DNA of 64,000 nucleotides, taken from positions 1 through 64,000 of the forward strand of contig NZ_MBEJ01000094.1 in NCBI RefSeq assembly GCF_001953975.1, read 5' to 3'. A program made the translations under genes and the position numbers. Each line of letters starts with the position of its first letter. Within the stretch, counting starts at the first letter, position 1. Below the pieces are notes generated by a model. It worked only from the letters and a program-made list of their open reading frames with translations, was not told the DNA's origin and did no database searches. Source of the stretch: Mycobacterium sp. NS-7484 (GTDB taxonomy: Bacteria > Actinomycetota > Actinomycetes > Mycobacteriales > Mycobacteriaceae). Below are positions 18,776 through 26,989 of the stretch, piece after piece.

Positions 18776-19443
18776 GCGAAAGACTCCTTCAACGAGCTCA
18801 GATGGGTTCTGCTGGCCGCCGCGGCGGCCTCGGGATCGCGGTCGACGATCGCCTCGGCCAACCGCTGATGGAGCTCGTGATCGCACGGCTCGGAGGCAAT
18901 CGGCCGGATCTTGAGCATGTCGATCATCGCCAGCCGCAGCCGCGGCAGGAACGCGTCGAACAGCTGGATCAGTACCTCGTTATGGGCGGCGGCGATCACT
19001 GTGCGGTGAAACGCCATGTCCGCATCCACATGATCGGGGACCGATTGACCCACCACACCGCGGGCGGCCAGCGTGCGGCGGATCGCGCGCAGATCGGCGG
19101 GCGTGCGGCGAATCGAGGCCAACGCGGCAGCCTCGGCCTCGATGGCGATGCGGGCTTCGATCACCGAGACGATGGTCGCCCGGCGCAGCACAGTGTCCCA
19201 GTCTTCGGCGGCATCCAGCGCCGTCACGAACACCCCGGCGCCCTGGCGACTTTCGAGCACGCCTTTGCCGGACAGTTCACGGATGGCTTCGCGCAAGGTG
19301 GAACGGCCGACGCCGAGCTGCGCGGCCAGGGTCGTCTCGCCGGGAAGCCGATGGCCCAGCGGCCATTCGCCCTGTCGAATTCGGGCCAGCAGAAGCTGGG
19401 CCGTCTGGGCGGCCAGCGGGTGACGCTGAACTTGCGAGGTCAT
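18772..19443 (-). CDS. GntR/FadR-family transcriptional regulator
   Basis: A 223-residue regulator with an N-terminal winged helix of the GntR type (LARIRQGEWPLGHRLPGETTLA, then VGRSTLREAIRELSGKGVLE, with GAGVFV ending the wing) and a C-terminal all-helical FCD ligand domain containing the metal-binding histidines of MAFHRTVIAAAHN and DHELH. FCD domains bind small carboxylates or amino-acid-derived ligands. ATG at 19443 was chosen because the winged helix begins about 10 residues later. It probably controls itself and the coupled ABC ATPase gene, and possibly the divergent leuA. The effector is unknown. Confidence 0.88.
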   Translation of the reverse strand: MTSQVQRHPLAAQTAQLLLARIRQGEWPLGHRLPGETTLAAQLGVGRSTLREAIRELSGKGVLESRQGAGVFVTALDAAEDWDTVLRRATIVSVIEARIAIEAEAAALASIRRTPADLRAIRRTLAARGVVGQSVPDHVDADMAFHRTVIAAAHNEVLIQLFDAFLPRLRLAMIDMLKIRPIASEPCDHELHQRLAEAIVDRDPEAAAAASRTHLSSLKESFA

Positions 19444-19474
19444 CGAAACCTGTCTACTTGTCTGAGGAGTTGTG

Positions 19475-19480
19475 TACAGT
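19475..19480 (+). promoter_or_regulatory. Candidate -10 of the leuA leader transcript
   Basis: TACAGT ends 9 nt before the ATG of the leader peptide. A start 6-9 nt downstream would give an almost leaderless leader mRNA. No good -35 is seen at 16-18 bp. Confidence 0.4.
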
Positions 19481-19489
19481 CTAACCACC

Positions 19490-19531
19490 ATGACGCGCGT
19501 CCTCCTGCTTAGCCGCCGCGGCGGGGCCTGA
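19490..19531 (+). CDS. leuA leader peptide (Leu-rich attenuator peptide)
   Basis: A 13-codon open frame reading MTRVLLLSRRGGA and ending 70 nt before leuA. Three consecutive leucine codons (CTC CTG CTT) lie just before a GC-rich hairpin, the classical arrangement of a ribosome-sensing attenuator. Actinobacterial leuA genes are known to carry such leucine leader elements. No Shine-Dalgarno is visible; translation may start at or near the 5' end of the mRNA. Confidence 0.7.
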   Translation: MTRVLLLSRRGGA

Positions 19532-19555
19532 ATCGACCGGCCCCCTGCCGTGGGG
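19513..19555 (+). promoter_or_regulatory. leuA attenuator: mutually exclusive hairpins
   Basis: Three pairings are possible. CCGCCGCGGCGG (19513-19524) is a perfect 12-bp palindrome at the end of the leader frame. GGGGCC (19523-19528) can pair with GGCCCC (19539-19544). The same C run (19541-19545) can pair with GGGG (19552-19555). The last two exclude each other, as expected of a switch set by ribosome stalling on leucine codons. No U-run follows, so control could act on translation or by another termination route. Confidence 0.6.
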
Positions 19556-19601
19556 CTGTGTCGCGCCGGTCGAACTCCAATCCGACCGAAGGCACCCTCA
19601 C

Positions 19602-21350
19602 ATGAGCACTTCTGCATTTCCCACCATCAGCACCCCGGCGGGGGACATCCCGGCCACCGCACCGACGTGGAACCGGCAGCGGCATTCGCAAATGCCGTCG
19701 CACCGCTACACCAGCGTCTACGAGCGCGTCGAAGTTCCACTGATTCAACGTCATTGGCCCACCGCCCGGATCGAAGCCGCACCCCTGTGGGTGCCGGTGG
19801 ACCTGCGCGACGGCAACCAGGCGCTGGCCGAGCCGATGGACCCCGCCCGCAAGCGCCGGTTCTTCGAGCTGCTGGTGGCCATGGGCTACAAGGAGATCGA
19901 GGTGGGCTACCCGTCCGCCTCGCAGACCGATTTCGATTTCGTGCGCCTGCTGGCCGAGTCCGACATCGCCCCGCCGGACGTCACCATCGTGGTGTTCGTC
20001 CCGGCGCGCCGCGACCTGATCGAACGGACCGTGGACTCGGTACGCGGCATCGGCAACGACGTCGTCATCCACATGTACACCGCCACCGCACCGACGTGGC
20101 GCGATGTCGTGCTGGGCAAGACCAGAGGCGAGCTGAGCCAGCTTATCTATGCCGGTGCCCATGACGTCCTCGAATTCACCGACGGCATGCCCAACGTTCG
20201 ATTCGAGTTCTCCCCGGAGGTGTTCAACCTCACCGAACCCGACTACGTGCTGGACATCTGCGACGCGGTGACCGAACTGTGGCAGGCCAGCCCCGACCAC
20301 CCCGTCATCCTGAACTTGCCGGCCACGGTCGAGATCGCCACCCCCAACGTCTACGCCGACCAGATCGAATACATGCATCGCAACGTGGCTCGACGCGACA
20401 GCGTCATCCTGTCGGTGCATCCGCACAACGACCGGGGCACCGGCGTCGCCTGCGCAGAACTCGCGGTGCTGGCCGGTGCGCAGCGGGTGGAGGGGTGCGT
20501 GTTCGGCAACGGCGAACGCACCGGCAACGTCGACATCGCCACCCTGGCGCTGAATCTGCATGCCCAGGGCGTGGATCCGATGATCGACTTCTCCGACATC
20601 GACGAGATCGCACGAACCGTGAGCTATTGCACCCGCATGCCGATCCACGAACGGCACCCGTATGTCGGGGACATGGTGCACACGGCGTTCTCCGGAACAC
20701 ACCAGGATGCGATCAAGAAGGGCTTCGCCGAACATCGAGCAAGGGCCGTCGCCACCGGTCAACCGGAGAACGAAATAGATTGGCGGGTACCGTATCTGCC
20801 GATCGATCCGGCCGACATCGGCCGCACCTATGACGCGGTGATCCGGGTGAATTCCCAATCGGGCAAGGGTGGCATCGCCTATCTGCTGGCCACCGAGTAC
20901 GGGCTGGACCTGCCGCGTCGGCTCCAGATCGATTTCGCCCGTCACGTCCAGGCCCACACGGATGGAAGCGGTGCGGAGGTGACCGCCGCAGAACTGTTCG
21001 ACCTGTTCGAGTCGGCCTACCTGGATCCGTCGGGCCCGGTGCAACTCAAGGACTGGCACACCGGTGGTGACGGCGCGGCGGCGGTGACCGACCTGACCCT
21101 GGTCTGCGACGGTCGCACCACCACCAGCAGCTACCGCGGCATCGGTCCGGTCGACGCGCTGTGCGCGGCACTGGCCGAGATCGGCCATCCGGTGCAGGTG
21201 TTGAGCCTGACCCAACAATCCGTCGGCAGCACTGCCGTCAGCTATCTGGAGTATCGATCGGAAGATCGCACCGGATGGGCGTGCGGTCGCAGCGATTCGG
21301 TACTCGCGGCGTCGATGGCGGCGGTCCTGCGGGCGGTCAACGCGCCTTGA
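19602..21350 (+). CDS. leuA: 2-isopropylmalate synthase LeuA
   Basis: Catalyses the first committed step of leucine synthesis, condensing acetyl-CoA with 2-ketoisovalerate. It has 582 residues: a TIM barrel (about 50-370) and a C-terminal regulatory domain (about 430-575) that binds leucine. The catalytic and metal residues are in VDLRDGNQAL, the HPHNDRGTG motif and GNGERTGNVD. It lacks the long 19-residue tandem repeats known from M. tuberculosis LeuA. The usual mycobacterial leuA lies elsewhere (near ask-asd), so this may be a relocated or second copy. The 3' end overlaps the convergent bcp gene by 14 bp. It is preceded by the leucine attenuator. Confidence 0.93.
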   Translation: MSTSAFPTISTPAGDIPATAPTWNRQRHSQMPSHRYTSVYERVEVPLIQRHWPTARIEAAPLWVPVDLRDGNQALAEPMDPARKRRFFELLVAMGYKEIEVGYPSASQTDFDFVRLLAESDIAPPDVTIVVFVPARRDLIERTVDSVRGIGNDVVIHMYTATAPTWRDVVLGKTRGELSQLIYAGAHDVLEFTDGMPNVRFEFSPEVFNLTEPDYVLDICDAVTELWQASPDHPVILNLPATVEIATPNVYADQIEYMHRNVARRDSVILSVHPHNDRGTGVACAELAVLAGAQRVEGCVFGNGERTGNVDIATLALNLHAQGVDPMIDFSDIDEIARTVSYCTRMPIHERHPYVGDMVHTAFSGTHQDAIKKGFAEHRARAVATGQPENEIDWRVPYLPIDPADIGRTYDAVIRVNSQSGKGGIAYLLATEYGLDLPRRLQIDFARHVQAHTDGSGAEVTAAELFDLFESAYLDPSGPVQLKDWHTGGDGAAAVTDLTLVCDGRTTTSSYRGIGPVDALCAALAEIGHPVQVLSLTQQSVGSTAVSYLEYRSEDRTGWACGRSDSVLAASMAAVLRAVNAP

Positions 21351-21801
21351 GCGCTTCCAGCGCCTTGTCGGCGTGGGTGTCCATGCTGATCTCGCTGGAG
21401 ATCACCGCCAGGACCGTGCGGTCGGTGTCGATGACGAACGTGGTCCGCTTGACCGGCATGAGCTTGCCGAGCAGGCCACGCTTGACGCCGAACTGGGCGG
21501 CCACCGTGCCCTCGGCATCCGAGAGCAACGGATAGTCGAAGTTCTGGATGTCGGCGAATTTCGCCTGCTTGGCGACCGGGTCGGTGCTGATGCCGACCCG
21601 GTTCGCACCGGCCGCGGCGAACTCGCCGGCCAGATCGCGGAAGTGACAGGCCTCCTTGGTGCATCCGGGAGTCATGGCCGCCGGATAGAAGAACAGCACG
21701 ACCGGTCCGTCGGCCAGCAGGGTCGTCAGGCTGCGGATCGTGCCGGTCTGGTCCGGGAGTTCGAACTCGGGAGCGGTGTCACCCGTCCTGATCTGTGTCA
21801 T
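21337..21801 (-). CDS. bcpB: Thiol peroxidase of the Bcp/PrxQ family
   Basis: A 154-residue peroxiredoxin that reduces hydrogen and organic peroxides with thioredoxin. The peroxidatic cysteine is Cys47 in AAMTPGCTKEACHFRD; Cys52 five residues later matches the resolving cysteine of atypical two-cysteine PrxQ enzymes. The N-terminus APEFELPDQTG is typical. It occupies the place of M. tuberculosis bcpB (Rv1608c) next to trpE and is divergent from it; the two starts are 62 bp apart. Confidence 0.93.
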   Translation of the reverse strand: MTQIRTGDTAPEFELPDQTGTIRSLTTLLADGPVVLFFYPAAMTPGCTKEACHFRDLAGEFAAAGANRVGISTDPVAKQAKFADIQNFDYPLLSDAEGTVAAQFGVKRGLLGKLMPVKRTTFVIDTDRTVLAVISSEISMDTHADKALEALKAR

Positions 21802-21863
21802 GGTCGCTCACGCTACGCCGTCTGCATGCCAGTGTTGCTCGGTCCATCTGGGAGGATTGGTCT

Positions 21864-23393
21864 GTGCAAACCACCCCCGACAGCCTCACCCGCACCACGT
21901 CACGGGAGGATTTCCGGGCGCTGGCCGCCGGGCATCGCGTGGTCCCGGTGACCCGCAAGGTGCTGGCCGACAGTGAGACACCGCTGTCGGCGTATCGCAA
22001 GCTTGCCGCCAACCGCCCGGGCACGTTCCTGCTGGAATCGGCCGAGAACGGCCGGTCGTGGTCGCGGTGGTCGTTCATCGGTGCCGGCTCGCCCTCGGCG
22101 CTCACGGTGCGTGGCGACGAAGCCGTGTGGCTGGGTACCGCCCCCAAAGACGCGCCCAGCGGAGGGGAGCCGTTGGCCGCCTTGCGAGCCACCCTGGAGC
22201 TGCTGCAGACCGAGGCGGTGCCAGACCTGCCGCCGCTGTCCTCCGGTTTGGTCGGGTACTTCGCCTACGACATGGTGCGTCGGCTGGAACGGCTGCCGGA
22301 GTTGGCGGTCGACGATCTTGGCCTGCCGGACATGGTGCTGCTGTTGGCCACCGACATTGCCGCGGTCGACCACCACGAGGGCACCATCACCCTGATCGCC
22401 AACGCGGTGAACTGGAACGGAACCGACGAACGCGTCGACGAGGCCTATGAGGATGCGGTGCGACGCCTCGATGTGATGACCGCAGCGCTGGGGCAGCCGC
22501 TGCCGTCGGCAGTGGCGACGTTCAGCCGGCCGGCCCCCGAGCATCGGGCCCAGCGCACCGTCGAGGAGTACACCGCAATCGTCGAAAAGCTGGTCGGCGA
22601 TATCGAAGCAGGCGAGGCCTTCCAGGTGGTGCCGTCACAGCGGTTCGAGATGGATACCGCTGCTGATCCGCTGGACGTGTACCGCATGCTGCGGGTGACC
22701 AACCCCAGCCCGTACATGTACCTGCTCAACGTCCCCGACGCCGAGGGCGGGCTGGATTTCTCGGTGGTCGGCTCCAGTCCCGAGGCGTTGGTCACGGTGA
22801 AAGACGGTCGGGCGACCACCCACCCGATTGCCGGGACCCGCTGGCGCGGTGCCACCGAGGAAGAAGACGTGCTGCTCGAAAAGGAGCTGCTGGCCGACGA
22901 CAAGGAACGCGCCGAGCATCTGATGCTGGTCGACCTGGGGCGCAACGATCTGGGCCGGGTATGCCGCCCGGGCACCGTCCGCGTCGAGGACTACAGCCAC
23001 ATCGAGCGGTACAGCCACGTGATGCACCTGGTGTCGACCGTGACCGGTGAGCTCGCCGCGGACAAGACCGCCTTGGACGCGGTTACCGCCTGCTTCCCGG
23101 CGGGCACCCTGTCCGGGGCGCCCAAGGTACGGGCGATGGAGCTGATCGAGGAGGTCGAGAAGACTCGACGCGGCCTCTACGGCGGAGTGCTCGGCTACCT
23201 CGATTTCGCCGGCAACGCGGACTTCGCCATCGCCATCCGCACCGCGCTGATGCGCAACGGCACGGCCTACGTACAGGCCGGCGGGGGAGTCGTGGCCGAC
23301 TCCAATGGTCCCTACGAGTACAACGAGTCGGCGAACAAGGCCAAAGCCGTGCTCAACGCCATTGCTGCCGCCGACACATTGGCCGAACCGTGA
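21864..23393 (+). CDS. trpE: Anthranilate synthase component I TrpE
   Basis: Converts chorismate and ammonia (from TrpG, not in this window) to anthranilate. It has 509 residues. The feedback site region LLESAENGRSWSRWSFIG and the chorismate-binding domain with GGLDFSVVGSSPEALV, HPIAGTRWRG, DLGRNDLGRV and CFPAGTLSGAPK are clear. GTG at 21864 was chosen because GGGAGG lies 8-13 nt upstream and the protein then begins about ten residues before the conserved TTSREDF. It is the first gene of the trp cluster. Confidence 0.95.
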   Translation: MQTTPDSLTRTTSREDFRALAAGHRVVPVTRKVLADSETPLSAYRKLAANRPGTFLLESAENGRSWSRWSFIGAGSPSALTVRGDEAVWLGTAPKDAPSGGEPLAALRATLELLQTEAVPDLPPLSSGLVGYFAYDMVRRLERLPELAVDDLGLPDMVLLLATDIAAVDHHEGTITLIANAVNWNGTDERVDEAYEDAVRRLDVMTAALGQPLPSAVATFSRPAPEHRAQRTVEEYTAIVEKLVGDIEAGEAFQVVPSQRFEMDTAADPLDVYRMLRVTNPSPYMYLLNVPDAEGGLDFSVVGSSPEALVTVKDGRATTHPIAGTRWRGATEEEDVLLEKELLADDKERAEHLMLVDLGRNDLGRVCRPGTVRVEDYSHIERYSHVMHLVSTVTGELAADKTALDAVTACFPAGTLSGAPKVRAMELIEEVEKTRRGLYGGVLGYLDFAGNADFAIAIRTALMRNGTAYVQAGGGVVADSNGPYEYNESANKAKAVLNAIAAADTLAEP

Positions 23394-23989
23394 CGCGGGC
23401 GGCGCAGGGACTCTTCGTCGTGTCAGCCGTGGTGCTGTGGGTGGCGTCTCGGATGACCTGGGTCGAAGTGCGCTCGTTTGACGGCCTCGGCCAACCCAAA
23501 ACGTCCACGCTGACGGGCGCGTCGTGGTCGACGGCGCTGATTCCGCTGGCGTTGCTGGTGCTGGCGGCAGCCGTCGCCGCGCTGGCCGTGCGCGGCTGGC
23601 CCCTGCGGTTGCTGGCCCTGCTGATCGCCGTGGCCAGTGCCGGCATGGGGTACCTGGCAATCAGCTTGTGGGTGGTCAAAGATGTCGCGGTTCGAGCCGC
23701 TGACCTGGCCTTCGTCCCGGTCGCTGAGCTCACCGGGACAACCCGTTCCTATGGCGGCGCGGTGCTGACCCTGGTCGCCGCGGTGTGCGCGCTGGCAGGT
23801 GCGGTGTTGCTGATGCGGTCCGCCAACAGCGCCAAGCGTGGGGTTGCGGGGCGCTACGCCACGCCGGCCGCACGGCGCGATGCGGTCAAGCGCGATGACA
23901 GTGACGAGCCGATGTCGGAGCGAATGCTGTGGGACGCGCTCGACGAAGGACAAGATCCGACCGGCGACGGCAGCGATTCGAGACAATAA
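23390..23989 (+). CDS. Trp-operon-associated membrane protein (TIGR02234 family)
   Basis: A 199-residue integral membrane protein with four hydrophobic segments (about residues 5-22, 45-65, 68-90 and 125-145) and a polar, acidic C-terminus. Proteins of this family sit between trpE and trpC throughout mycobacteria (Rv1610 in M. tuberculosis), but no biochemical role is known. WVEVRSFDGLGQP and the periplasmic loop with ELTGTTRSYGG are conserved-looking. The GTG start overlaps the trpE stop by 4 bp. Confidence 0.85.
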   Translation: MTRAAQGLFVVSAVVLWVASRMTWVEVRSFDGLGQPKTSTLTGASWSTALIPLALLVLAAAVAALAVRGWPLRLLALLIAVASAGMGYLAISLWVVKDVAVRAADLAFVPVAELTGTTRSYGGAVLTLVAAVCALAGAVLLMRSANSAKRGVAGRYATPAARRDAVKRDDSDEPMSERMLWDALDEGQDPTGDGSDSRQ

Positions 23990-24082
23990 GGGCCGGTGAA
24001 AGCTGAAGGAGTGGCGACGGCTACCCTTCGAGGGAGGGCAACCGGGACCGGCCCGGAGGCACCAGAAAGGAACCGACGGGCG

Positions 24083-24901
24083 ATGAGTTCGGCCACAGTG
24101 CTCGACTCCATCATCGAGGGAGTCCGCGCCGACGTAGCCGCCCGCGAGGCCGTGATCAGCCTGGCTGACATCAAGGCGCGGGCCCAGGACGCACCCCCTC
24201 CGCTCAACGTGATGGCGGCGTTGCGGGAACCGGGAATTGCCGTCATCGCAGAGGTGAAGCGGGCCAGCCCGTCGCGGGGTGAATTGGCCAATATCGCCGA
24301 CCCGGCCGAGTTGGCACAGGCGTACGAGGCCGGCGGCGCGCGGGTGATCAGCGTGCTCACCGAGCAGCGCAGGTTCAACGGCTCCCTGGCCGACCTGGAC
24401 GCGGTGCGGGCCGCGGTGTCAATTCCGGTGCTGCGCAAGGACTTTATCGTCAAGCCCTACCAGATCCACGAGGCGCGAGCGCACGGCGCCGACATGTTGT
24501 TGCTGATTGTGGCCGCGTTGGAGCAATCGGTGCTCGAATCACTGCTGGAGCGCACGGAATCCCTTGGCATGACGGCACTTGTTGAGGTGCACACCGAGGA
24601 GGAGGCCGACCGCGCGCTGAGCGCCGGGGCCACCGTGATCGGCGTCAATGCCCGCGACCTCAAGACGCTGAACGTCGACCGCAACTGCTTCGGCCGTATC
24701 GCTCCTGGCTTGCCGAGCAATGTCATCCGGGTCGCGGAGTCCGGCGTCCGTGGAACCGCTGATCTGCTGGCGTACGCCGGCGCGGGTGCTGATGCTGTGT
24801 TGGTCGGTGAGGGGCTGGTCACCAGCGGCGATCCCCGCACCGCGGTCGCCGACCTGGTTACCGCCGGCACACACCCGTCCTGCCCGAAACCGGCTCGCTG
24901 A
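24083..24901 (+). CDS. trpC: Indole-3-glycerol phosphate synthase TrpC
   Basis: A (beta/alpha)8-barrel enzyme that closes the indole ring from carboxyphenylamino-deoxyribulose phosphate. It has 272 residues, monofunctional (no TrpF domain). IAEVKRASPSRG, VLRKDFIV, LVEVHTEEEAD, GVNARDLKTL and VAESGVRG are all canonical. ATG at 24083 was chosen over an upstream in-frame GTG because the protein then has the length of its M. tuberculosis counterpart. A gap of 93 nt separates it from the previous gene. Confidence 0.95.
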   Translation: MSSATVLDSIIEGVRADVAAREAVISLADIKARAQDAPPPLNVMAALREPGIAVIAEVKRASPSRGELANIADPAELAQAYEAGGARVISVLTEQRRFNGSLADLDAVRAAVSIPVLRKDFIVKPYQIHEARAHGADMLLLIVAALEQSVLESLLERTESLGMTALVEVHTEEEADRALSAGATVIGVNARDLKTLNVDRNCFGRIAPGLPSNVIRVAESGVRGTADLLAYAGAGADAVLVGEGLVTSGDPRTAVADLVTAGTHPSCPKPAR

Positions 24902-24938
24902 ACCAGACAGTGAGCCGCTTGCACGAAAAGGCATTTTG

Positions 24939-26204
24939 ATGGCGGATCTCTCGGGGCCTGAGTTGCCCCGGTCCAGCGCAGGCGTTGCCGAGCCCACCGT
25001 TCACGATCCCGACGCTCGGGGTCACTTCGGTGCCTACGGTGGCCGATTGGTTCCCGAGGCGCTGATGGCGGTGATCGAGGAAGTCACTGCGGCATACGAG
25101 AAGTCCCGTGGTGATCAGACGTTCCTCGATGAGCTCGACCGGTTGCAGCGGCACTACAGCGGCAGGCCCTCTCCGCTGTACGAGGCGACCCGGCTGTCCG
25201 AGCATGCCGGCGGCGCGCGGCTTTTCCTCAAACGGGAAGACCTGAACCACACCGGTTCGCACAAGATCAACAACGTCCTCGGGCAGGCCCTGCTGGCCCG
25301 CCAGATGGGTAAAACCCGCGTCATCGCCGAGACCGGCGCCGGTCAGCACGGCGTGGCCACCGCGACCGCGTGTGCGCTGCTCGGCCTCGAATGCATCATC
25401 TACATGGGCGCCGTGGACACCGCCCGCCAGGCGCTCAACGTCGCGCGGATGCGGTTGCTCGGGTCCACGGTGGTCTCGGTCGAAGCCGGGTCCAAGACGC
25501 TCAAGGACGCGATCAACGAGGCGTTCCGCGACTGGGTCACCAACGCCGACAACACCTATTACTGCTTCGGGACGGCGGCGGGCCCGCATCCGTTCCCCCT
25601 CATGGTGCGCGATTTCCAGCGCATCATCGGCATGGAGGCACGGGCACAGGTTCTCGACCAGGCCGGCCGGCTCCCGGACGCGGTGACCGCATGTGTCGGT
25701 GGCGGCTCGAATGCCATCGGCGTCTTCCACGCCTTCATCGACGATCCCGCGGTGCGGTTGGTCGGTTTCGAGGCCGCAGGTGACGGTGTCGAGACCGGGC
25801 GCCACGCCGCAACCTTCGCCGGTGGCTCGCCGGGTGCCTTCCAGGGATCGTTCTCCTATCTGCTGCAGGACGAGGACGGTCAGACGATCGAATCGCATTC
25901 CATCTCAGCAGGATTGGACTACCCGGGTGTCGGCCCGGAACATGCCTTCCTCAAGGACACCGGCCGCGCGGAGTACCGCCCGGTCACCGACACCGAGGCC
26001 ATGGACGCCTTCTCCCTGCTGTGTCGCTGCGAGGGAATCATTCCGGCGATCGAATCGGCCCACGCGGTGGCCGGAGCACTCAAACTCGGCAAAGAACTCG
26101 GCAGCGGCTCGATCATCGTGGTCAACTTGTCCGGACGCGGTGACAAAGACGTCGCGACGGCGGCCAAGTGGTTCGGACTGCTCGACGAGGGGAGCGCCGA
26201 ATGA
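24939..26204 (+). CDS. trpB: Tryptophan synthase beta chain TrpB
   Basis: A PLP-dependent subunit that joins indole and serine to form tryptophan. It has 421 residues. The PLP lysine lies in NHTGSHKINNVLGQALLA; GAGQHGVATAT and the phosphate-binding GGGSNAIG are typical. ATG at 24939 lies 37 nt after trpC. The 3' end overlaps trpA by 4 bp (ATGA), matching the tight alpha-beta stoichiometry. Confidence 0.96.
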   Translation: MADLSGPELPRSSAGVAEPTVHDPDARGHFGAYGGRLVPEALMAVIEEVTAAYEKSRGDQTFLDELDRLQRHYSGRPSPLYEATRLSEHAGGARLFLKREDLNHTGSHKINNVLGQALLARQMGKTRVIAETGAGQHGVATATACALLGLECIIYMGAVDTARQALNVARMRLLGSTVVSVEAGSKTLKDAINEAFRDWVTNADNTYYCFGTAAGPHPFPLMVRDFQRIIGMEARAQVLDQAGRLPDAVTACVGGGSNAIGVFHAFIDDPAVRLVGFEAAGDGVETGRHAATFAGGSPGAFQGSFSYLLQDEDGQTIESHSISAGLDYPGVGPEHAFLKDTGRAEYRPVTDTEAMDAFSLLCRCEGIIPAIESAHAVAGALKLGKELGSGSIIVVNLSGRGDKDVATAAKWFGLLDEGSAE

Positions 26205-26989
26205 GCCGGCTTGCAGAGTTGTTCGACGGCTGCCGGGCCGAAGGCCGCGCCGCACTGATCGGCTACTTGCCGACGGGTTTTCCCGATGTGCAGACGTCGA
26301 TCGCCGCGATGACGGCAATGGTCGAATCCGGTTGCGACCTGGTGGAAGTCGGCGTGCCGTACTCGGACCCCGGGATGGACGGACCGACCATCGCCGCTGC
26401 CGCTGAGGCTGCGCTGGCCGGCGGGGTACGGGTGCGTGACACCCTGACCGCGGTCGAGGCGATCAGCAATGCCGGCGGTCGCGCGGTGGTGATGACCTAC
26501 TGGAACCCGGTGTTGCGCAAGGGTGTTGACGCATTCGCCCGCGATCTGGCCTCGGCCGGTGGCTACGGTTTGATCACACCCGATCTGATCCCCGAGGAGG
26601 CCGACGATTGGATCGCGGCGTCCGAGGCTCACGGCCTCGACCGGATCTTCCTCGTCGCCCCGTCCTCGACGCCGGAGCGGCTCGCGGCCACGGTGAAGGC
26701 GTCGCGCGGTTTCATCTACGCCGCCTCCACCATGGGCGTGACCGGGGCCCGTGACGTTGTCTCGAACGCGGCGCCAGAACTGGTGCGCCGCGTCAAAGAA
26801 GTGTCCGACATCCCGGTCGGGGTTGGACTCGGTGTGCGGTCGGGACAGCAGGCAGCCGAGATCGGTGCATACGCCGACGGCGTGATCGTCGGGTCGGCTC
26901 TGGTGTCGGCCCTCAGCGACGGACTGGATGCGGTGCGTCGCCTCACCGAGGAACTGGCCAACGGCGTTAGGCAGAGGATCTCAGCTTGA
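26201..26989 (+). CDS. trpA: Tryptophan synthase alpha chain TrpA
   Basis: Releases indole from indole-3-glycerol phosphate and channels it to TrpB. It has 262 residues. LVEVGVPYSDPGMDGPTI contains the catalytic Glu, and GLITPDLIPEEAD the catalytic Asp; VGLGVRSGQQA and VGSALV are the phosphate loops. Its stop overlaps the TTG start of lgt by 4 bp, coupling tryptophan synthesis and prolipoprotein modification in one transcript. Confidence 0.95.
   Translation: MSRLAELFDGCRAEGRAALIGYLPTGFPDVQTSIAAMTAMVESGCDLVEVGVPYSDPGMDGPTIAAAAEAALAGGVRVRDTLTAVEAISNAGGRAVVMTYWNPVLRKGVDAFARDLASAGGYGLITPDLIPEEADDWIAASEAHGLDRIFLVAPSSTPERLAATVKASRGFIYAASTMGVTGARDVVSNAAPELVRRVKEVSDIPVGVGLGVRSGQQAAEIGAYADGVIVGSALVSALSDGLDAVRRLTEELANGVRQRISA

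Noticed and set aside
19509..21218. 569-codon open frame antisense to leuA
   Set aside because: It mirrors the codon pattern of leuA in a high-GC genome, has no family motif and would overlap the whole gene.
21795..21863. Tryptophan-codon-containing extension upstream of trpE, as a possible trp leader peptide
   Set aside because: The frame runs into trpE without a stop, two of the TGG codons arise from the GGGAGG ribosome-binding site and its surroundings, and no hairpins follow.
23990..24082. Possible attenuator before trpC
   Set aside because: No tryptophan-rich reading frame and no convincing stem pair were found in the 93-bp gap.
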